From the NCBI RefSeq assembly GCF_031877795.1, contig NC_133932.1:79659937-79723936 (forward strand): a stretch of DNA of 64,000 bases, read 5' to 3'. The notes beneath the pieces are model-generated. The model was not told the DNA's origin and searched no databases. It worked only from the letters and a program-made list of their open reading frames with translations. Position numbers and translations under genes: made by a program. The DNA comes from Strix aluco (Eukaryota; Chordata; Aves; Strigiformes; Strigidae). This document shows, piece by piece, positions 28,395 through 40,416 of the stretch (position 1 is its first letter; the number at the start of each line of letters is the position of its first letter).

Positions 28395-28757
28395 TATGTT
28401 GTCCTGGTTTAGCCAGGATAGGGTTAAGTTTCCCCAGCAATAGCGGGGGAGCTCTAGCCGGGTTATTCAGATACCATGGGAAAGTCACATCCTGGCTCTG
28501 AAGCGGGACAGTGAGTTACACGTGTACTGTGGGATTTGCTCTGTTCTCGCTGCTGTATTGGCAGATATTTTGCCCTATTCATTGTTATCACTGTTACTGT
28601 TATTGTTATTGCTGTTGTTTGTTGTGTTGCAGTTGCACTGTTGTATTAAACCTCTCCTTATCTCAGCCCCGGGGCTTTGTATTTCACTCCCTTTGTGGGG
28701 GAGGGGCAGCGGCCACGTGGTCTCAGACCCCGGCAGGGACTAAACCACCACATATGT
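28395..28757. repeat. 5-bp target-site duplication around the LTR
   Basis: TATGT occurs immediately outside both ends of the LTR. The copies are identical, which fixes the LTR ends and argues for a simple insertion with no later rearrangement of the flanks. Confidence 0.85.
28400..28752 (+). mobile_element. Solo LTR of an avian endogenous retrovirus
   Basis: A 353-bp unit begins TGTCCTGG and ends CCACCACA, so it has the TG...CA termini of an LTR. It is flanked by an exact 5-bp duplication TATGT (28395-28399 and 28753-28757), a length usual for ERVL-type (class III) insertions. The polyadenylation signal ATTAAA lies at 28645-28650, followed by a GC-rich stretch as in an R/U5 boundary. Near the 3' end are an E-box palindrome CCACGTGG (28713-28720) and a GGTCTCAGACC palindrome (28719-28729). 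The TGTCCTGGTTT start is familiar from many bird LTRs. There is no internal region and no second LTR, so this is the scar of LTR-LTR recombination. Strand follows the polyadenylation signal. Confidence 0.88.
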
Positions 28758-31021
28758 AAAGAAACAAAATCTTCCCCATGAAGGTGGTTAAGCGTTGAAG
28801 CTGTTTGCCCAGAAAGTTGGTGGATCCTTGAAGATTTCCAAAATTAGGACGGTGTTTGTTATTCTAGTTTTCTGTACAGAGTGAGGGACACCGGCAGCAC
28901 CACGGTCTTTTGCGCTGCACTTGCATATAACCGCGTTAGTATAGAGATGTTTAAAAATACTGTGCTCTGTAGCAGCATGACTCTGGTAAATATTTCTGGT
29001 GTCAAAGTGGCCTTAGCCACCCATGCCTCCGCAGTGCCTACTGACGAATTAGACTATGAAGGTCAGAATATCCTATAAACTGCATAGTACCCGCGATGCC
29101 TTTTAGCTCCTGCCAAGTCACTTGCTCGTGACTGCAGGGGGAAACAAATGCGTGCCCTTGGCAGCCATGCAGCTTTCACTATGCTACAGTATTTAATCAC
29201 ATGCTAGGTAGCATCGGATACAGCAAGCTTTTCTTCCCCTACTCTGTTGTTTTGGTAGCTCTTTTGCAGTTCTCTTCCCAGTCTTAACACTTATTTCAAT
29301 GCTCTTACCACTTTGGGAAATCTGTAGCATAGCACTAACTCTACCTTTCCATTTTCCTTTGTGAAACTTCGACTCAGTTTTTAACAGATAAGTGATTAGT
29401 ATCATACTAGCAGCTCCAAGTTACTTGTTTAGAATTTCCTTTTGACAGAAGCAAAAAATCCAGGTGACATCAGGACAGTTTTCCAGCATAACCCTGCCGT
29501 GAAAAAATCTTCAGTGCTTTCCATGTAGGCTCGAGTTTGGTGAACAAGGTTAGTGATTAAAAAACAGGTGAGAATATCTTGAATATTGATAACTTGAAAC
29601 TACTGCAGTATAACTAAAAAGTATTTTAAACCATGATACATAAAGTTCACGCAGTGTAAGAAAGACATTAAACTATAATGTCAGGAATGTCAGTTGCCAT
29701 TCATGGATATGGAGATTGTCAACAATTTAATCAGTGATTTGAAAGCACTGATTAAAAATATCCAGTTGTCAGCGTTAAAAGATCATATACTCCTTAAAAG
29801 ACAGCAAATGACCAGAGAGCGTTCCAACTATATTAATTCCACTCTAGCTGCAGCTTTGTAACATTTTCTTTACTTTTGTAACATTTTCTTGACTTCCAAT
29901 GAAAATTCCAGTCTTGGTTCCTGCTGAAAAGTAACCTGTTTCTGAAGTTTAAGCAGAAATGTTAGACGAGCTTTGAGCAGGGAAAATACTGGAAAAAATA
30001 CCTCTTCTGACATAAATATATACATATATACACATATATTGTATATACACACCTTATTTATTTTTCTAAACAACTATTTAGGCAAAGTGACTGGGGAAAG
30101 ATACTGGAATTTGGCCAGAATATAGCCAAAAAGAGGGCCTTTTAGCACTCTTGTGTATATTGTCTTACTTCATAGTGATGATCCTTTAAAAAAAAAAAGT
30201 GGGTTTTTTTTCAGTCAATACATATATTTCTTTGTATAGCCATGCATTGAATCTAAGGCCCCAGCGCATATGTGCATGTGGCTTACTGTATAGTTTACTT
30301 CTTCAGCTGTCATGCACTCAGCAAGGTACAGAACAGACTTTTGTAGATGACAGCAGGTAAGGCAAGGCTGATGGCAAACATAGGAGTAAGCTCTCGCATT
30401 TATATCAGTAGGAGCACAAACAGTTGCTAAGAGAGAGTAAAAAAAAGCCCTTTCCAGCAGTTATTTTAATGCCCATATTTACTGTTCGGGGAGTTTTCCT
30501 TTGAGCTCCTAGCAATGAATGATATCATGGCAATTATTATTGTTAGAGTTGGGTAACATTTTTTTGAGAAAACAGTTAACACGGCAAAAATGCTGGGTTT
30601 GTTTTTCCCCAAGTCGATACCAATTTTCCTGGTTTTTAAATCTGAAATCGGGGCTGGGGTGGAATGGGAAGCTATCATCATAAACATTGCAGACAATTTG
30701 CTGCACTGAAAAACCCCCTGACTGGGTGGCCAGCAAGCTACAGTGCTCACTTGGGAAGTGGACAAACTGGCTTTAACTTCTGGTACTGCCACCAGGGTTT
30801 TAAACCCGCATATTCTGGTTCTCAGGAGCATGCCGTACCCTCCTTGTTATAAGACACATAGGATGGAGCAGGGGAAATACCCTCAAACCCTCTTGTTGAC
30901 AGCACAAGACCCTTAGTAACTGAACATCCAGTTGAGCAAGGAGGAGAGATGATCTCCCCATCCACAGGTGAGCAGCAAGCCCTCCCAAGTGAGCAGCTAC
31001 ACTCCTTCCTTCCTTTCCCAA
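28758..31021. other. Non-coding, with one inverted repeat and a TA tract
   Basis: No gene recognised. 29726-29756 is an inverted repeat: TTTAATCAGTG, a 9-nt spacer, then its exact reverse complement. 30013-30060 is TA/CA-rich simple sequence. Short A/T runs lie at about 30188-30215. Confidence 0.55.
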
Positions 31022-31770
31022 AGACTTCCTGGGTCCTGCACTTGGGTCACAAAAACCCCATGGCTTGGGGAAGAGTGGCTGGAAAGCTGCCAGGAGGAAA
31101 AAGCCCTGGGAGTGCTGGCTGACAGGAATCTGAATATGAGCCAGCAGCGTGCCCAGGTGGCCAAGAAGGCCAATAGCACCCTGGCTCGTACCAGAAAGAG
31201 CGTGGCCAGCAGGGACAGGGAAGTGATTGCCTGTACTCGACACCGGTGAGGCTGCACCTCGAATACTGTGTTCAGTTTTGGGTCCCTCACTACAAGAAAG
31301 AGATTGAGGTGCTGGAGCGTGTCCAGAGAAGGGCAACAAAGCTGGTGAAGGGTCTGGAGCACATGTTGTACGAGGAGCGGCTGAGGGAACTGGGGTTGTT
31401 TAGTCTGGAGAAAAGGAAGCTGAGGGGAGACCTCATCGCCCTCTACAACTACCTGAAAGGAGGGTGCAGCAAGGTGGGTGTTGGTCTCTTCTCCCAAGTA
31501 GCAAGTGATGGGATGGAAGGAAATGGCCTTAAGCTGCACGAGAGGAGGTTTAGATTGAATATTAAGAAAAATGTCTTCACTGAAAGGATTGTCAAGCATT
31601 GGAACAGGCTGCCCAGGGGAGTGGTTGAGTCACCATCCCTGGCAGTATTTAAAAGACGTGTGGATACGGCACTCAAGGACATGGTTTAGTGGTGGACTTG
31701 GCAGTGTTAGGTTTGTGGTTGGACTCAATGATGTTAAGGGTCTTTTCAAACCTAAATGATTCTGTGACTT
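31022..31770 (+). mobile_element. CR1 LINE, 5'-truncated 3' fragment
   Basis: This is the last part of a CR1 ORF2 and its short 3' UTR. After a frame change near 31245, codons 31246-31689 give a 147-residue reading with the CR1 C-terminal block (for example [42 protein letters not shown]). The upstream part reads in another frame with VAKKANS and VASRDREV. The 3' UTR ends CCTAAATGATTCTGTGAC. It begins within the reverse-transcriptase tail, as usual for 5'-truncated CR1 copies, and lacks a poly-A tail, as expected for CR1. A short deletion near 31058 and the frame change show it is dead. The 3' UTR matches that of the 60.6-kb copy better than that of the 49-kb copy. Confidence 0.93.
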
Positions 31771-34700
31771 TTTAACAATATGGAGCTATACCACAGGAGA
31801 GACTGCCAACCAGCCAGCTTTAGAAATATCGTTCAGGTAGCTGAGGCAGGAGGATATAACTCTTACTTAGGACAGACAACTGTGCTCTCCTTGAGCCATT
31901 GAGTAAAAGCTAGCAGGAGCAGGTCAGCTTTTGGGGGGCTTTCAGTAATATATATAGTATTTTAATTCTACTACTTGTCTTGATGATCAAAAATTTAGTT
32001 TAGTATTTTATACTACAACATACTTTTTTCATTTACTTGTTGAGTGTACACTATCTGTGAAAAGTGAAAGAGGACTAAAATGTTTCAGGATCTTATTTTT
32101 TTACTTTTTTTAAAAAACAAAAACACAGTGTGCGATTGGAAGGAAAAACTGCACCATTATTGCCAAGAATATAGTCCACTAGAGTGTTCATATAGCACCA
32201 TAGACACCACTGTGGTGCCTGAACACTGCCCAAAGGGCTGTGGGTGACCTGGAGAAAATTTGCTACATAGAAATTTGTTTAATTTTTCTGTCCAAGGGAA
32301 TTACCTCTTAGGAAGTTTCTAAAATGCTTTTTATTAGGGTTTTTGGTGATGTTTTAACAGTTTTATGTACTCAGTGCTGAAGTCAAGGTGAAGAACAGAG
32401 TACCTGTACTGGGATGGAGCTGGTGGTACTGGCATCACTGATATCCAGGGCAAAGTGGGTCTTCAGCAAGTCAATCCTGGTGGTTTTTTGCAGCCTGCAG
32501 GAACCTTCCGCTGGGGGTGAGATTTACCTTCACCATGGAGGTCTCACAGTGTCCCGTCTCCTCTCAGGGCAGGTCATGATCCTTACCTTAGTGCTTCAGC
32601 TGCCCAGCACTTGAGGACGAGCTTCACTGAGGCATCATGAAAGTAAGGACAGACACTCTCACCGTTAGTTGCTGTTGAGTGGAAAATCATTGTAAGCAGG
32701 AGATGGTACAGCCAAGCTGTTTGCAACAGTCTTTGCTGCTGAGGAGCTGCTTTACACTCTGTATTAATATCCTAAAAGGCAGCACACAAAGCTCAGGAAT
32801 ATTGTCATTCAGCATGGTAAATATGTGTATAGCTACTGCATGGTGTTTATAGAGGCCTTACAGTCTGGTATAATAGTTCTGTTTCAAGAAATATCAAAAA
32901 GAACACCCTTGCATGATGTTTATAATCACATATTTGATTCAAAATATGTCTACAAAGCCCAATTTTCCTGTCCTACCAAACTTGTGCTCACAGTAGAGTG
33001 TGAGGCCAGTGTAAGTCTCCCACATCTTTTGTTTGCCTGACAGGCATGTGGCTGTGTAGTGAGCTGATAATCAAAGGCTTTACTTCAGAGCAGCCATATT
33101 TTTTGTGGTCTCTCCATAAAAACTTATAAACCTTTGAGAAATAATTCATGTTTGAGCCTATGATTTTTGTAAGGATGAAGACATAACCACCTAGTGGCAA
33201 GGCTTCAGAACATAGCAAACCTGGTGTCAAATCTTGGATCAAAATCAGGTATCCTGAGTTTCTATGCTTGGCATGGCAGGCATAATGAAAAAACAAGAAC
33301 ATGATGAAAAACAATTTTAATTGTAAATGCAAACAGGAAGCAGAAAACTGGGTGTACATGTGTGTGGGGGGTGAATTTCTGAAACTCTCAAGCCAAAGCC
33401 TGCTGCTTGCCAGCTGCAACCAGTATGCGCTGGTTGTAAATTTTCATCCCACCTGAACCAAACAAACATGGCACATCCTGAATCCTCCAATTAATAAATA
33501 GACATGAGATAAACCCTGCAGCTAGGAGGCTGATCACACGTTGTGCTTCTGCACACAGACTATTTAGACCGGGAAAATTGGGCTCAAGGTGCGGAAAGAA
33601 GAGTTGGTGCCAGTGAGAGGGGTTCCCAAAACAAAGTAGCAATCTCAGAAAGTAGAGGGGAGCCTAGAAAAAATAAAGCAAAAATCTTGCTTGAGGGAAT
33701 AACCTGGCAGTGGGGGAAGATGCAGGACACCAGACAGCTTGTGGCCCACAATGCCTGAGACTGTTAACAAAGGGCAGCAGCACAGCATGAACCAACCTGA
33801 CTTTCTGCTTGACCATCCTGGGCCAGCAGCAACCTACCTGCTGAGATGCATGGTGAGACCTTGTGACCATAGTGCTGGGGTCAGCGAGGGAGTGGGTGTC
33901 TCAGAAAGTAAAGTAAAACTCTTGTCTCATTGTTTCTTAATTAAACCCCAGTTATCCAGAGCCACTGCAGGCTGTTGTTGTTCACTGTGTCTCACCCATG
34001 ACAGCATCCTATTTCCAAATTACCCTTTTCAGCCAGATACAATTCCCAAACAACGTAAATGGCTGGATCCACGAGGTTTCCCTTCATGTTAACTAAACCC
34101 CTTGGTTTAATTAGACTTGCACAGTTGTCAATGATTTTTCTTCTCCTGACACACTACCATCCTCTTGCATAATGTCCTAGGTGGATGCGACTTGCTGTTA
34201 TGAAAGAAATTGTACATTGAGTTCCTCTGGAGAAATTCAGGAACTGCCAGACTGACATATATCCCTGTCACTGTCTTCATTAGGGTTATTAATAACACCG
34301 CTAATTTGATAAATCTTAGATTTTTCAAAGATTCTTCTAAAAAAAAAAAAGCATTTAATGCTTGACTGAGATCTCTGTTGGAGTGGGTATAGGGTGGGAT
34401 TCGGAAGGAAAGGAGTCTATAGCAGATGTGTATTAGTGAAATATCTCACCTTCAGCATCTCTCTCAAGTGATGCCCCAGTTATGTAATTCCTCCATTTCT
34501 CCTCTCTCTTGAAATTGCGTATCCACAGCAGACATTAATAATAAGGACAATCGGTGTCTTGTTTTGTAAACACCTTCTGGTCTTGTATAGTGAAACCCAG
34601 ACACAACTGGAAGCATTTATGTAGTTGTTATATCAAAACACAGCATTTTTCCTGTTAGGAAAATTATCTTATGTGAGAAGTCTTTAAAGTGGTCACATTT

Positions 34701-35499
34701 GAGAGAGCCTGATTTCGACAGGAGACCACCAGCCAGAACTCGAGCAGAAGGCAGAAATTACTGTGATTTTTGCACATTGCTAAAAAGTGATGTTTACAGT
34801 GGGGTACAGTGAGAGTTGTCACCCCTGTGAAAGCAACTAATATTTCTCTTCAGGGAACCTGGTTCTTACCTACCAAGAAAAACAGACCAAATAGCACAGG
34901 TGCTTCCACAGGTTGCAACTTTGCAGGTGTTTTACCCCTGCCTGGGCACTGGTCTGGTCTCCCAAGATACTCAGAGGGACTCTGAACCCGTTATTAAAAA
35001 ATAAGTGAGGCATAGCGACACACACGATTGCGGTATGAATTTCTCTGCAGCCTTTTGAAAGCTCCAGCCCTTGGTGCTTGTGAGATAACTGCACTGAGGT
35101 GGTTGCACAGCTGCCAGAGAGCTGCTGAGCAGAGAGAAACCAGGCTTTGCCTGCATGGTCCAGGCTGGCAGCCTTCCGTTACCAGACATTACACTATGGC
35201 AGGTACTGGAGTGGGTTTGGTTTCTTTTTCACCCATAAGATGGATGGCCAAGAAATTCTCCTTCAGCCCCCCAGTACTCAAATTTACTATTAAGTTTCCA
35301 CTGGTTTATGTATTAAAATAGCAAGTTTTTGATGAGAGGGGCAGTTCTGCATAATTCAGCAGGCCCCCAACACACATTTCAAAGACTGAGCTAAAAAAAT
35401 CCAACACCTGTACCTAAAAAAAACCCAGAACTAAACCTTCCATTAAGGATTCAATATACCTTTATTTAGGGATTCAGAACAAGGTGTGGATACAACATC
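31771..35499. other. Non-coding intergenic DNA
   Basis: About 3.7 kb with no recognisable gene. Open readings of up to 143 codons (33.0-33.4 kb, minus) show no domain. The 33.55-34.0 kb part has an LTR-like flavour (TTAATTAAACCCC near 33939) but no defined ends, so it is not called. Confidence 0.5.
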
Positions 35500-35687
35500 T
35501 TGCCTGGGAAAGAGAAGGCTCCGAGGATACCCTATTGCAGCCTTTTAATACTTAAAGAGGGCTTGTAAGATGATGAGAGACTTTTTACCAGGGCCTATAG
35601 TGATAGGACAAGGGGCAATGGTCTCCTTTAGACGATTAGATGGTCTCTAAAGGTCCCTTGAAACCCAAACCATTCTATGATTCTATA
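35500..35687 (+). mobile_element. CR1 LINE 3' fragment with internal deletion
   Basis: The sequence follows the 3' part of chicken-type CR1: a block around GTGATAGGACAAGGGGCAAT is joined directly to the terminal AGGTCCCTTGAAACCCAAAC and CCATTCTATGATTCTAT. Roughly 300 bp of the usual element between these blocks is absent. The end carries the ATTCTATG-type terminal repeat typical of CR1 and no poly-A. Confidence 0.9.
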
Positions 35688-36867
35688 AAAGTTTTCTATG
35701 CAGACATCTTTTTATCTGAAAATAAAGTTTTTCCTCAGTAGCAGTTATGATCAGCAGTCACTCTTTCCCCCGCTCCCATACACACTTAGAAAGCATCCAT
35801 CCTTTCAGTGGAGAAACCAATCTCTATACGTTAGGCAAGAGTGACATCTACTGTGCACCGCCACCGGCAGCCGCAGAGCTGATGCATCGCCGTCCCGCTG
35901 GATGCCCCCGTCCTCCCGGGGTCACAAGGACACGGGTGGAGACAGACCCTTGCATTTCTGCCCTCCAATCTTCAATCCGTATAGTCAATTAAAATGAATG
36001 AGAGTCACTATTTCAGTAAATATTAGCAAATCACCCAAACTTCTGGTTGATGAACAAAAATAAAATTTGGAATTGTTAGTACCAAAGCTAGGACATGTAT
36101 GAACAAAGCAGTACTACTAGCAACTCAAAACCAATGAATCAGCAGGGTGGGAGCTCTCAATAATTGAGGGTACATAACCAGAGAGCCAAATCCTTTTTCA
36201 TTTTGAAGAGGAGTCTACAGGGAATGAGCATCCAGGCTGTGAAATCAAACTCAAATCAAATACGCGATTTGAATGCTGAAGCATTTTTATATTGAAAACA
36301 GATTAGAATGTGTGAATGCAGACCTCAGAGCTTCCTCACCAGGACTTGTATGCACTCCTAGCCTTGTTCCACAGTGCAGGCCTGAAAGAAAGCATTCCTG
36401 TTAAACAGAAGCTTGAAAATTTGTTTATCAGAAATTAGATGAAACAATAGAAATATTTTTCAGGCCACAAGTCAAGTCAAATGAGTAATTTCAGGATACA
36501 AATTTCTGTTTAAATCCAGGCTGCTTTCTGCATGTGAATGCTGGGGGTAACCAAGCATGCACATATGCACACAGCCATACATGTCCTAGGTATGAAAAAA
36601 AAGAATATAAAGAACTGCACAATCGCTTACAACTTCAGTTTTGCAGCCTTCAAGATTCCTGAGAAACAGGGATTGGACAGACAAGCCTGGCTAGTAAACA
36701 GGACTTTCTAACTGTGGAAAAGGATTGGATGAGGCCTAGGGTAGCTTTACTATATCATTATTTGTCTTTTCTGAAGCAGTAGGATACTTATGTACTTCTT
36801 TCTCTTGAAATGAGGGCTCTTTGATCTTGCTTTTGACTTTTACAGCTTGCAGACTTCAGAGGATCAA
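35688..36867. other. Non-coding intergenic DNA
   Basis: No gene seen. A short GC-rich, CpG-containing patch lies at about 35855-35945. Confidence 0.5.
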
Positions 36868-37090
36868 AAGATTCTGGAAGCAAGCAGGTCGGAAGGGACA
36901 TCAGGAGGCCTCCAGTGCAAATCACCTACTCAGAGCAGGGTGGGCACTAATTTCCGACCAGGTTTCTCAGGTCTTTGTCCAGCTGGGACTTGAAAATCTC
37001 CAGGGATGGCACCTGCACAGCCTCTCTGGGTGGCCTGTTCTACTACCTAGCTGCCTTTACAGAAAAAAGGTTTCTCTTACCATGCTCTCC
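36868..37090 (-). mobile_element. CR1 LINE 3' fragment, minus strand
   Basis: Read on +, the order GGTCGGAAGGGACATC, CTCAGAGCAGGGT, AATCTCCAGGGATGG, CCTCTCTGGGTGGCCTGTTC, AAAAGGTTTCTCTTAC is the reverse complement of a CR1 3' end of the older chicken-type subfamilies. The element's 3' end is at the low coordinate. It is well diverged, with no intact reading frame. Confidence 0.85.
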
Positions 37091-40000
37091 AAATTCTTTT
37101 CCCCACAAAATTTGACTGGATGACATTTTCAGTTTTTAATCGCTAAAAGGCAGCAACAGAGGGAATAAGGGAAAACACAGGCCTTGGAGAACACCAGCTG
37201 GTCCATGGACCAGCTGAGCATGCAAAGGGAAGAATATGCAGACACCAGCAGACTGGGTCAGGCACTGCTTAGGGCTAAGAAGTGTTTGATATGAGGGCAC
37301 CATCACACCTAGATCTGTACCATCATCTGCTCTTCCACTGTGCATGCTCAGTGTTTGGTTACTGGTGTCTGCGCTGGACAAGGATGTCATATGCAGGAGT
37401 TTTATTCTTGTCTTCCAGTGAAAGGACATAAGGGCAAAGGTGATCCATGGCAATGTTTGCTTTTTTTGCCTGAGCTTGTCTTCGCACAACATGAGATCTT
37501 ATGGACTTCCTGAGCCTCATCTTCCTCCTTTCCCAGTGAGCTCTGTGCTTCACTTCTCTGCCTCTCTGTTGGCCACCACTCTCTTCTTGCCTCTCCACAT
37601 TCATGCTGGTCTTGTTTTGGCAAAACAGGATCTCTGCAGCTAAAGAAAAGCAGCAGGTTCAGCTTTAACTACTATGAAGTGGGCATGTAAGTAACTCACA
37701 CTGCAAACCCAATAAAGGGAACAGGAATGAGGAAATAACCTCAGAGGATTCAGCTGAGCTGCAGAAAGACCTATCTGTAACACCCACCCTTGGCAAAACA
37801 CACACCCTGAAAGATAAGAGAAACCTTCAACAGGGTGTAGTACAAACAAGGCAGGATGATTTTCTCAATGCCATGCCAGAAACAGAAGAAAAATGTCAAA
37901 CTCTTGAAAGCTGAAGTGAAAGCAGAGAATAAAACTAAGTAGCATGAACTTCTAGTTAAGACACAGGCTGTGGGCCCCCAAGTGTGATATATAATAACCC
38001 ATCCCTGAAATACATGTTCTGCAGTAGTTGCCTAATTTGCCATAGCACTACAATTCCACTGAACTTAAAAAAAGAAAAAGTGCTACAAGCAAAATATACC
38101 AAAGACTAATGTACCAATTGCATACCCTGTTGTATAAGGACCCATGGGTATTTTCCACATTCGTCTTTTTTTGTTTGTTTGTTTCATTCCAATAAACAAT
38201 TACAAAACATGTGAGGAAATAAATTGGGAACAGATGTATTTCTTTGGAATATACACATCTGACCTGCAGAGGTGCCATGCACAGGAAGGGTGTGCACCTA
38301 CCTACCCTGCTAGCTCCTGCAGGCACACCAGTACTCCCCTGGGGCACAAAAATGTTATACCAAGAAAACAGAGATATTAGCATCACATTTTAGCAGTCTG
38401 AGTTTCCCGCTGAGTGCAGGAAGGAAGTACTCAGTGCAGGAAGGGGAATGAATGGCCGGAAGAAGGCGTGATGTAGGTGCTTTAGTGGTGAAAATTGCCA
38501 AGCTGCCAACTCTCACGGGATAGCTGCACCCTGGGAATTCTGTGCAGAATAAAAGGAGAAGGAAAGTTTTACCCAAAGGAAAAACTGTGGGTGTGAATGG
38601 AAATATATGCATGTGTTGTTCATGTTTTAAATCATCTTCATGACAATTGGCAACACATTTCAATGGCGGGCCCTTAAAATGTCTCTATTGCAGGTATAAA
38701 AACTCTCTGTGGGAGAAAGAGACAGAGGGGAGAAACACAGGAGGAAGGAAGCACTCAGCCAATGAAGTTAGAAGAGATTTATTAGAGGAATCAAGGGCAA
38801 TTATTATCCAACCCCTGTTGATGCCCGTAACGCTTTGGAAAACCTCCTATCAGTCAACATGACATATGACAAATATAGATAACATCTTTGAAGCCTTCAG
38901 TTATAAGGGACCCAAAACATCATGCAAAGCCAGAGCAATTTCAAAGACATTCTTTGCACAGCATGAAAATGGTTCAGAACTGTATATAGGGAGATTACAC
39001 AATGGATCACATGGAACGTGTGTAAAAATACATGCTAAGGAACATCTACATTTGAGCAAAAAATCCAAGCTAGCTAAATTATTTAAGAAAAACTCTTTCC
39101 AAGGAGAAAGATACAACCAGATTTCACTGGGAAAGACAGCAGGGGGATCCCATTTATTTTCTGACAGGAGGAGGAAATCTCTGACAACTGGGTCACCTTA
39201 AGGTATTTTACCATGACACTTATTTTGGAAGCAAGCTGAGGACAACATAGCACAGCGTAGTCAGAGCTGAAAAGCAGGAGAGAGACTCTGACAAGTCTTA
39301 CATTATGGAGGCTTTCCTTGCTGACAGTGCATGACACAGGTTGCTTTGCGGCATGACTTCACTGCTCTATATGCTAAAAGTTGGCAGAATAATACACTCC
39401 TTGTTGTATTGTTGCTGGTGCAGCAGCAGAACAGATTTTTGTGTGATCCTTAGACTCTATTCATTGCAATTCTTCTTTTCTCTGCCTTTCCTACCCTGGG
39501 TGACGGTTTCCTAGCTCAGAATATCTCTTAGCATTCCTGTCTTTCCACCATGGTGGACTAGAGGAAGATTTTCTTCATTTCTAGATTCTTCAAGAAGACA
39601 GGGATACAATGTTCATTTCTCTTCCCCTGGCAGGACAGAGAGTGCCCACAATAATCACTTGGTGCTCCAGTCATGGTAAGAACAAATACCTATGCAATCA
39701 GTGAACGAATGGACAGAGAGGCCCCAAAGCAGGAAGGATTTCCTGATTGCTGCAGGAGAATATTAGGGCTCAGGAGGGTTGGGTGTGCAGAACAGGCCAC
39801 CTTTGACATCCCTCAGCAGAATCCTCCAGGGTAGCTTGGGCAGAGCTGACTGGTGCAAGCACACTGAGGATGCCCAGAATTTCTGCAAGTCTGGTACTGC
39901 AGGCAGAAACACGCCTCCAGCCACGTTGCCCAAGATGCGGAAACCCAGGATAGAGGATGGAGGACATCATGTTCTACCTAACAAAGCCAATGGGAGGAAA

Positions 40001-40199
40001 AAGAATAGGCTGGAGAAGCCCAGATGCTTCTCCAGTATGAAAGGTGGGTTGGATTATAATGTTTAAATACTTCCACAAAAACAAAACACCATTGTTAAAT
40101 GGGCTTCTCTCTCCTTAGAGCAGAGATATGTATGAAGTAGTTGAAAGGCTGGAAGCATGAACTAGAGAGACATATTAAAGTCTAAGGACATGATTTCAG
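37091..40199. other. Non-coding intergenic DNA
   Basis: About 3.1 kb without a recognisable gene. The longest open readings (111-118 codons) sit on both strands and show no domain. Confidence 0.5.
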
Positions 40200-40416
40200 C
40201 TGTGGGCATGATTCACCTTTAGAACAAGCTACCAAAGGAATAAGAGGATTCTCCTTATCTCCTCCTAAAAAAAAAAAAAAAAAAAAGTGCTAAATACAAG
40301 TTACTGGGAATTCTGAGCTAAATCCCATGGCCTTGGGTGTACAAGGCCTTGGGAATACAACCCTTTATACCGGGTTTTCTAGAGATCCTTCTAGCCTTTA
40401 AAACCTATGAATCTCT
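40200..40416 (+). mobile_element. Ancient CR1/L3-type 3' fragment with A-tract
   Basis: Several blocks follow the 3' end shared by old CR1/L3-like elements of reptiles and birds: AGAACAAGCTACCAAAGGAA, GGATTCTCCTTATCTC, ACAAGTTACTGGG, GAGATCCTTCTAGCC and AAAACCTATGAATCTCTC. An A-run of about 20 (40268-40287) interrupts the element. A 16-bp direct duplication starting GGCCTTGGG lies at 40329-40344 and 40345-40360. Assignment rests on remembered consensus order, so the subfamily is open. Confidence 0.6.

Noticed and set aside
28511..28759. Leu/Cys/Tyr-rich + strand readings that look membrane-like
   Set aside because: They arise from the TGTTATTG-type repeats inside the solo LTR. Not a gene.
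30800..31599. 179- and 200-codon minus-strand readings
   Set aside because: They lie antisense to the CR1 fragment at 31.0-31.8 kb and are shadows of its coding strand.
33550..34000. LTR-like stretch with AATTAAACCCC
   Set aside because: No TG...CA ends, no duplication and no family recognised.
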